From an uncultured Pseudomonadota bacterium (GTDB lineage Bacteria; Pseudomonadota; Gammaproteobacteria; Burkholderiales; CAIKXV01), in the NCBI GenBank assembly GCA_903831455.1, contig CAIKXV010000143.1, forward strand, positions 1 to 51,478: a stretch of 51,478 nucleotides of DNA, read 5' to 3'. A program made the translations under genes and the position numbers. This document shows, piece by piece, positions 46,557 through 51,478 of the stretch; positions within the stretch are counted from its first letter, which is position 1; each line of letters opens with the position of its first letter. The notes beneath the pieces are model-generated. The model was not told the origin of the DNA. It searched no databases and saw nothing but the letters and a program-made list of their open reading frames with translations.

Positions 46557-48578
46557 ATGAGCGCCGTGTCCTACCTGTTCTCCCGCTTCGACCAGATGAA
46601 GGCCACCGGCGCCCTGCCCAGCCCGCAGGGAGTCGCGCTGGAGATCCTGCGCCTGACCCAGGCGGAGGACACGTCGATCTCGCAGCTCGCCCATGTGCTG
46701 CAGGCCGATCCTGCGCTCGCCGGGCGGCTGGTGCGTTTCGCCAATTCCACCCAGGCGGGTGCGGTACGCCCCGTGGTGGCCATCGGCGATGCCGTGCGCA
46801 TGCTGGGCTTTGCCGTCGTGAGGCAACTGGCGCTGGGTTTCTCGGTGCTGGCGACCAACCGCGAGGGACGCTGTCCCGGCTTCGACTACCCCCGGTTCTG
46901 GTCGCGCTCGCTTGCCACCGCGCTCGCGGGCCAGATGCTGTGCGCGCGAGGACGCGTACTGTCGCCCGAGGAAGGATTCACCTGCGGGTTGCTCTGCGAC
47001 ATCGGTTCGCTCGCGCTCGCTTCGCTCCATCCCGACGCCTACGGCGAACTGCTCGCCAGCGGACTCGAAGGCAGCGAGCGGATGCAGGCCGAGCGCGAAC
47101 GCTTCGGGACCGACAGGGTCGAACTGACCGCCGCCCTGCTGGAAGACTGGCGTTTGCCGCGGGTCTTCGTCGATGCGGTCTTCCACAGCGAGCAGCCCGA
47201 GCGCGCGGGGTTCGAGCCCGGCTCGCGCGCACGCCGGCTGGCCGATTCGGTCGGGCTGGCGCGCCTGATCGGGCAGTCGTTCACGGCCGAGCCGGATACG
47301 CGAGCCCACCTGGTGGCGCCCGTCCTCTCGCGCAGTACGCAGTTCGGCCTCGATCCGGCCGAACTCCCGGCTTTCTACGAGACCCTGGGCGAGGCCTGGA
47401 AGCGCTGGGGCGGCGTGCTTTCGCTCGACGTCGGGACGGCGCCCGCCTTCGAGGTGCCTGCCTCCGCGGGCGAGGCCGCGCCGAGCGGGGATGCGCCGGC
47501 CGGGGAGACGGTCGACCTGGAGCGGACCGATCCCGGCGTGACATTCTCGCCGCGGCCCGAGGCGGGACGTCCCCCGGCGGTCACTCCGGCCGCGCGGCGC
47601 ACCGGGCTTCGCCTGTCCATCGCGGGCGATGTCCAGGTGCTCGAACCCGGCCTGCCGAGCCTGCTCGAGTCCGCCGGCCACCAGTGCCAGCGCTTCGCCG
47701 GCGTGCCCGACGTACTCGCCGCCATGCTGAACGAACTGCCCGATGGGTTGCTGCTGGCTGCCGATTCGGCCGAGGCACTGGGTGCCGCCTGTTCGCGGCT
47801 GCGCGAGACGGCCATCGGTGCCCGCGTCTACGTGCTGGGCCTGCTGCCCGCGTCGGGGGCGGATACGCTCGCCGAGGAGTCCTCGCTTGCGGTCGTGCCG
47901 GCCAACGAGGGCCCGGACGACGTGCTGCTCGCGCCGTTCTCCGCAGCCGAACTCGGCCTCAGGCTGCGCGCGATGCGGCGCGCGCTCGCGCGCCGCGAGG
48001 AAGCCCGTCGGGCGCACGAAGACACCCGTCGACTCGCGACCGAACTGTCGGTCGCCAATCGGCGCCTGCGCCGGGCCGCGCTCGTCGACGCGCTGACCGG
48101 CCTGCCCAATCGCCGCTACGCGATCGACCGGCTGGAACAGGAGTGGTCCTCCGCGTTGCGCCACTCCCGGGCGCTCGCCTGCCTCGCCATCGACATCGAT
48201 GCGATGCCGGAGGGGGGCGGCCATTCGGCCGCCGACCGCACGCTCGCGATGCTGGCGGGCGTACTGCGCGATGGCGTTCGCGCGCACGACGTGCTGTGCC
48301 GCATAGGCGACACCCGATTCCTGGCGATCGCGCCCGTGACCGACGGCCCCGGCGCGGTCGAGTTCGCCAACCGGCTGCGGGCCGCGGTGGTTCGCCGCTT
48401 CGGCGCCTCCGACGGCGAGTCGAGCGCACCCCCGCAGGCGCGCGGTCTCACGGTGTCGATCGGGGTGGCCTCGATGGCGAAGAACCTGCGCGATCCCGAG
48501 TCGCTGATGCAACTGGCCGAGTCGGCACTGCAAACCGCCCGCGCCGCCGGTGCCTCGCAGGTCTACGCCGCGAGCTGA
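46557..48578 (+). CDS. HDOD - pseudo-receiver - degenerate GGDEF protein
   Basis: 673 residues from ATG 46557. HDOD domain at ~15-215 (LPSPQGVALEILRLTQ, LQADPALAGRLVRFANS, FTCGLLCDIGSLALASL). A Pro/Ala-rich linker (~295-345) leads to a receiver-like fold at ~350-475 in which the usual phospho-accepting Asp is Ala401 (DGLLLAADSAE). A short coiled coil precedes a GGDEF-type domain at ~508-673: DALTGLPNRR is kept, but the GGDEF signature is GDTRF (RIGDTRF, 582-588) and the metal-binding loop is DIDAMPEGGG. It is therefore unlikely to be a diguanylate cyclase. HDOD proteins act in motility and stress signalling; partner unknown. The gene stands alone. Confidence 0.88.
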   Translation: MSAVSYLFSRFDQMKATGALPSPQGVALEILRLTQAEDTSISQLAHVLQADPALAGRLVRFANSTQAGAVRPVVAIGDAVRMLGFAVVRQLALGFSVLATNREGRCPGFDYPRFWSRSLATALAGQMLCARGRVLSPEEGFTCGLLCDIGSLALASLHPDAYGELLASGLEGSERMQAERERFGTDRVELTAALLEDWRLPRVFVDAVFHSEQPERAGFEPGSRARRLADSVGLARLIGQSFTAEPDTRAHLVAPVLSRSTQFGLDPAELPAFYETLGEAWKRWGGVLSLDVGTAPAFEVPASAGEAAPSGDAPAGETVDLERTDPGVTFSPRPEAGRPPAVTPAARRTGLRLSIAGDVQVLEPGLPSLLESAGHQCQRFAGVPDVLAAMLNELPDGLLLAADSAEALGAACSRLRETAIGARVYVLGLLPASGADTLAEESSLAVVPANEGPDDVLLAPFSAAELGLRLRAMRRALARREEARRAHEDTRRLATELSVANRRLRRAALVDALTGLPNRRYAIDRLEQEWSSALRHSRALACLAIDIDAMPEGGGHSAADRTLAMLAGVLRDGVRAHDVLCRIGDTRFLAIAPVTDGPGAVEFANRLRAAVVRRFGASDGESSAPPQARGLTVSIGVASMAKNLRDPESLMQLAESALQTARAAGASQVYAAS

Positions 48579-48629
48579 CCCACGGCGACCGCCTTGTGCG
48601 GTCGACCGGATTTCGCCTCGCGCGCCTGG

Positions 48630-48660
48630 AAAAACGCCCCGGATGTTTCCATCCGGGGCG
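48630..48660 (-). terminator. Rho-independent terminator of the phasin gene
   Basis: Perfect 11-bp stem CGCCCCGGATG / CATCCGGGGCG with a four-base loop (48635-48660), followed on the minus strand by five T residues (48634-48630). It lies ~50 bases after the phasin stop and could also weakly stop the convergent HDOD gene. Confidence 0.92.
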
Positions 48661-48710
48661 CTTCCGCTTCAGGCAGGTGGAGCCGCCAAGCAGGCGGCTC
48701 CGGGACTGCT

Positions 48711-49238
48711 TCAGGCCGCTTTCTTCTTGTTGCCTTCGGTCAGCGTCGCCAGGTTGGCTTCGGCCATGCCCGCGGCCTGCTTGGTGGCCTTCGCGATGTT
48801 GTCGTAGGCGGTGTTGGCCGCGACGATCGCGGACTTGAGCGCGGACACCGCGAGTTCGGTACCCGCCGGGCCGTTCTTCGCGGCGGTGTCCAGCATCGAC
48901 AGCACCTGCTTGTTGACGGCACCGATCTGTTCCTCGATCAGTTTGGCGAACTGCGACTGGGTGGTGCTCGACAGTTCGTACAGACCCTTGCCGTAGGCGG
49001 TCATCTTCTCCACGGTCGGGTCGACGAAGGTGGCTTTCACTTCCGCAAGCGGCGTGGGCTCCTTCAGTTCGACGACCGACTTGGCCGACTTGACCGCGTC
49101 GCCGAAGGCGACTTTCGCGTACTTCATCTGGAATTCGACGAACTTCTCGGTGGACTCGATGCCGAAGGTGGCGAACTTGATCGCGCTATCGACCTGCGCC
49201 TTGGCGATCGCACTGACCTGCTCGGGAACCTGGATCAT
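48711..49238 (-). CDS. phaP: Phasin family protein (PHA granule-associated)
   Basis: 175 residues from ATG 49238, which has AGGAG upstream; the open frame continues to 49391 but those codons are leader. Nearly all-helical and amphipathic: VPEQVSAIAKAQVDSAIKFA, KFVEFQMKYAKVAFGDAVKS and QSQFAKLIEEQIGAVNKQVL are typical of the Phasin_2 family. The C-terminus is lysine-rich (EGNKKKAA). It coats polyhydroxyalkanoate granules and implies that the host stores PHA; no PHA synthase is in the window. It has its own sigma-70 promoter, a possible PhaR site and a strong terminator, so it is monocistronic and probably highly expressed. Confidence 0.92.
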   Translation of the reverse strand: MIQVPEQVSAIAKAQVDSAIKFATFGIESTEKFVEFQMKYAKVAFGDAVKSAKSVVELKEPTPLAEVKATFVDPTVEKMTAYGKGLYELSSTTQSQFAKLIEEQIGAVNKQVLSMLDTAAKNGPAGTELAVSALKSAIVAANTAYDNIAKATKQAAGMAEANLATLTEGNKKKAA

Positions 49239-49375
49239 GGTGTGCTCCTGTGGGGTGAGGGTGGGGCGTCCGGGTCGGACGCAGGGTAGGCTGCAATCGA
49301 CCGCGTGCTGGGCATTCATGCGACAGCCAGTCCGATGACCGGCGCGCTGCGCAGTCGACCTTGTGGATTCCCGGG

Positions 49376-49391
49376 TTGCTGCGCTGCACAA
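49376..49391 (-). promoter_or_regulatory. TGC-rich site at the phasin transcription start, possible PhaR operator
   Basis: TTGCTGCGCTGCACAA lies five bases downstream of the -10 box and covers the expected start point. PhaR repressors of PHA-storing bacteria bind TGC-rich sites (CTGC/GCAG type) upstream of or at phasin promoters. The match is by resemblance only. Confidence 0.45.
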
Positions 49392-49396
49392 GAAGG

Positions 49397-49425
49397 AATC
49401 TAGGGGCGTTCCCTTGGCGTGTCAA
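49397..49425 (-). promoter_or_regulatory. Sigma-70 promoter of the phasin gene
   Basis: Minus-strand TTGACA (49425-49420), 17-base spacer, TAGATT (49402-49397). It gives a ~150-base leader before the ATG at 49238. The best-matching promoter in the window. Confidence 0.8.
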
Positions 49426-49558
49426 CCCCCGATCCGCCGTTCGGCGGCTATTTTGTTGCTGTGCGACAAGGCGCCGGCCGCCCGTTCACTGTCGAACCGG
49501 ACAGGTCTTCGGGCGGGCGCTGGCATCATCGCGGGGTTGCAGTACCGGGAAGGCGGCG

Positions 49559-50707
49559 ATGCAGTCGGGCAGCGGTCACATGCAGGGCGGACAGGACGGT
49601 CCCGCGTGGCGGGTCGATGCGGCCGATCCCGGGGCTGGTGCCCAGGTGCGGCTCTCCGGGCGCTGGCAACTGCGAACCTTCTCCGGGCGCCAGCCTGACA
49701 TGGCCGCCGAACTCGCCCGGCTCGTCGCGGCCCATCCTCGGGCCGCGTGGAGCCTGCGCGACGTGACCCGGCTCGACAGCCTGGCCGCCGTTCTGCTCTG
49801 GAGGGCATGGGGCCGCCGTCTTCCCGACCGTGTCGACCTGCGGCCCGAGCATCGCACGCTCTTCGCCCGCCTCGCCGCGATGTCCGATGCGCCGAGCGCG
49901 CCGGTGGCGCCCCGGAGCGAGCCCGTTCGGGCCGGCGTACGTCCCCTGCTGTCGCATGCCGTCGAGCTGCTCGCCTTGTCAGGCCAGGTCCTGCTGGACA
50001 TCGCCCGGGTGATCGCGCAGCCCTCGCGCCTTCCGTGGCGCGACCTCTCGGCAGCGGTGTTCCGCACCGGCACGCAGGCGCTGCCGATCACCGCCATGGT
50101 CGGGTTCCTGGTCGGCGTGGTGTTCTGCTACCTGTCCGGCCGGCAACTGCAGCAGTTCGGCGCCGACGTCTTCATCGTGAACCTGCTGGGCATCACCGTG
50201 GTGCGCGAACTCGGTCCGATGCTCGCGGCCATTCTCGTCGCCGGGCGTTCGGGTTCGGCCATCACCGCCCAGATCGGCGTGATGCGGCTCAACCAGGAAC
50301 TCGACGCGATGACGGTGCTGGGCCTGCCGCACGGCCTGCGGCTGGTGCTGCCACGGGTGCTGGCGCTGCTGCTGGTGATGCCGCTGCTGGTGGCCTGGAC
50401 CAGCGTGGCCACGCTGGCGGGCGGCGTGCTGGCCGCCCAGGTCGAACTCGGGATCGCTCCCGGGCAGTTCATCGAGCGGCTGCGCGCGACGCTGCCGATC
50501 CTCAACATCGGCATCGGGCTGCTCAAGGGCGTGGTGTTCGGAGCCCTGGTGGCGATCGTGTCCTGCCACTTCGGGCTGCGCACGCGGCCGGACACCGCGA
50601 GCCTCGGGCGCAGCGTCACGGCCTCGGTCGTGACCTCGATCACCGTGGTGATCCTGGCCGACGCGGTGTTCGCGGTCACCTTCTCCGGCATGGGGTTGCG
50701 CCGATGA
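49559..50707 (+). CDS. mlaE: MlaE-like ABC transporter permease with N-terminal STAS-like domain
   Basis: 382 residues from ATG 49559 (AAGG five bases upstream). Residues ~20-110 look like a STAS (MlaB-like) domain (VRLSGRWQLRTFSGRQPDMA, RDVTRLDSLAAVLLWRAWGR). The permease domain (~150-380) has VGFLVGVVFCYLSGRQLQQF, VRELGPMLAAILVAGRSGSA and the conserved EL(D/N)AM segment in NQELDAMTVLGLPHG. It transports phospholipids between inner and outer membranes with an ATPase and an MCE-domain protein. The TGA overlaps the mlaF start (ATGA). Confidence 0.92.
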   Translation: MQSGSGHMQGGQDGPAWRVDAADPGAGAQVRLSGRWQLRTFSGRQPDMAAELARLVAAHPRAAWSLRDVTRLDSLAAVLLWRAWGRRLPDRVDLRPEHRTLFARLAAMSDAPSAPVAPRSEPVRAGVRPLLSHAVELLALSGQVLLDIARVIAQPSRLPWRDLSAAVFRTGTQALPITAMVGFLVGVVFCYLSGRQLQQFGADVFIVNLLGITVVRELGPMLAAILVAGRSGSAITAQIGVMRLNQELDAMTVLGLPHGLRLVLPRVLALLLVMPLLVAWTSVATLAGGVLAAQVELGIAPGQFIERLRATLPILNIGIGLLKGVVFGALVAIVSCHFGLRTRPDTASLGRSVTASVVTSITVVILADAVFAVTFSGMGLRR

Positions 50708-51478
50708 GTCCGACCGAGGGGGTCGTGCTCGACGTCGAGGGCCTGGAGACGCGATTCGGCCACCAGACGGTGCATCGCGACCTCTCGCTGCAGGTGCGGC
50801 GCGGCGAGGTGCTGGCGATCGTGGGCGGGTCGGGCAGCGGCAAGACCACGCTGCTGCGGCAGCTGCTCGGCCTCGAGCGTCCGGTCGCGGGGAAGGTCAC
50901 CGTGTTCGGCACCGACCTCGCGCGCACCGATGCCGCCGAGCGCGCGGCGATCCGCGCCCGCTGGGGGGTGCTGTTCCAGCAGGGCGGGCTGTTCTCGGCG
51001 CTCGGGGCGCTCGACAACGTCGCACTTCCGCTGCGGGAATTGCGCCGTCTCGACGACGAGGTCGTGAGGGAGGTGGCGGCACTCAAGCTGTCGATGGTCG
51101 GCATCGGCCCGGAGCACCATCACAAGCGTCCGGCACAACTGTCGGGCGGCATGGCGCGGCGCGTCGGGCTTGCGCGGGCGATCGCGCTCGATCCCGAACT
51201 GCTGTTCCTCGACGAGCCGACGGCGGGCCTCGACCCGGTGCTGGCCCGCGGCTTCGTCGCGCTGCTGCAGGAACTGGCCGCCGAACTCGCACCGACCGTG
51301 GTGATCATCACCCACGACCGCGAGACCGTGGCGGCGCTGGCGAGCCGGGTCGCGGTGCTGTCGCGCGGTCGCATCGTCGCGCTGGGCACGGTGGCCGACG
51401 TGGCGGCGGTGGACGATCCGGCGGTCTCGGCGTTCTTCGCCCACGACGCGGCCGGCGCGTCGGCGGGCGACACCGATC
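50704..51478 (+). CDS. mlaF: MlaF-like ABC transporter ATP-binding protein, C-terminus cut by window edge
   Basis: 258 residues are visible before the right edge, with no stop. Walker A GGSGSGKTT, the Q-loop FQQGGLFSALGALDNVALPL, signature LSGGMARRVGLARA, Walker B LLFLDEPTAGLDP and the switch His in IITHDRET are all intact. The pattern FQQGGLFS and GMARR are typical of the Mla/MCE-type ATPases rather than of importers. It is translationally coupled to the permease; an MCE-domain (MlaD) gene is expected immediately to the right. Confidence 0.94.
   Translation, partial: MSPTEGVVLDVEGLETRFGHQTVHRDLSLQVRRGEVLAIVGGSGSGKTTLLRQLLGLERPVAGKVTVFGTDLARTDAAERAAIRARWGVLFQQGGLFSALGALDNVALPLRELRRLDDEVVREVAALKLSMVGIGPEHHHKRPAQLSGGMARRVGLARAIALDPELLFLDEPTAGLDPVLARGFVALLQELAAELAPTVVIITHDRETVAALASRVAVLSRGRIVALGTVADVAAVDDPAVSAFFAHDAAGASAGDTD

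Larger units (their letters stand above)
49239..49558. other. Phasin / mla divergent intergenic region
   Basis: 320 bases between the divergent phasin and MlaE-like genes. It contains the phasin promoter and the TGC-rich site listed separately. On the plus strand no clear promoter for the MlaE-like gene is seen; AAGG lies five bases before its ATG. No convincing ORF. Confidence 0.6.

Overview
This is a GC-rich, densely coded bacterial chromosome segment. No plasmid, phage, insertion-sequence, tRNA or rRNA signal was seen. Gene content and order point to a betaproteobacterium, probably Burkholderiales or Rhodocyclales. The evidence is the exbB-exbD-lpxK-Trm112-kdsB-adk block, the three-gene pntAA-pntAB-pntB transhydrogenase, xseB-ispA-dxs, a DinB with an extra loop after VVGG, a phasin, and an MlaE permease with an N-terminal STAS-like part. 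The genus is not determined.

Layout. 1-1324 (-): C-terminally truncated gene for a long, internally repeated coiled-coil protein, preceded by a gamma-carbonic anhydrase. 2054-6538 (-): adk, pfp (pyrophosphate-dependent phosphofructokinase) and hppA (proton-pumping pyrophosphatase carrying a C-terminal OmpA-like domain), closed by a strong terminator. This is an adenylate/pyrophosphate energy cluster. 6864-9997 (-): envelope operon exbB-exbD-lpxK-Trm112-kdsB. 10112-10587: AT-rich island with DnaA-box-like 9-mers. 10588-14927: xseA (+) convergent with mutL-miaA (-). 15111-18014 (+): transhydrogenase operon. 17998-21379 (-): Rieske oxygenase, EamA transporter, sulfurtransferase, DUF2784 protein. 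21733-27581 (+): xseB-ispA-dxs, then folE, ribBA and a CBS-domain protein. 27578-33973 (-): tetR-OMF-MFP-RND efflux operon with a perfect palindromic operator. 34104-37533: retropepsin-like protease (-), glutamine amidotransferase (+), yajQ (-), dinB (-). 37530-38405 (-): second EamA transporter, coupled to dinB. 38553-42435 (+): AEC transporter, then a tightly coupled trio of a degenerate 3-hydroxyisobutyrate-dehydrogenase-like protein, an unknown secreted protein and an intact dehydrogenase of the same family. 42499-48578: lipoprotein (-), HpcH/HpaI CoA-ester lyase (+), TerC-type membrane protein (+) behind an ECF-sigma-like promoter and a structured leader, a CinA-like MoCF-domain protein (+), and an HDOD-degenerate GGDEF protein (+). 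48630-49425 (-): phasin with terminator and promoter. 49559-51478 (+): MlaE-like permease and MlaF-like ATPase, truncated at the right edge.

How the genes work together. Pfp makes glycolytic phosphofructokinase depend on pyrophosphate, HppA couples pyrophosphate to the proton gradient, and Adk balances adenylates. PntAA/AB/B couples the same gradient to NADPH. IspA/Dxs start and extend isoprenoid synthesis, while FolE and RibBA both consume GTP. The most unusual points are the OmpA-like domain on the proton pyrophosphatase, the enzyme/pseudoenzyme trio at 39.6-42.4 kb, the inactive-looking three-domain signalling protein at 46.6 kb, the regulatory region before the TerC gene, and the DnaA-box island at 10.2 kb.
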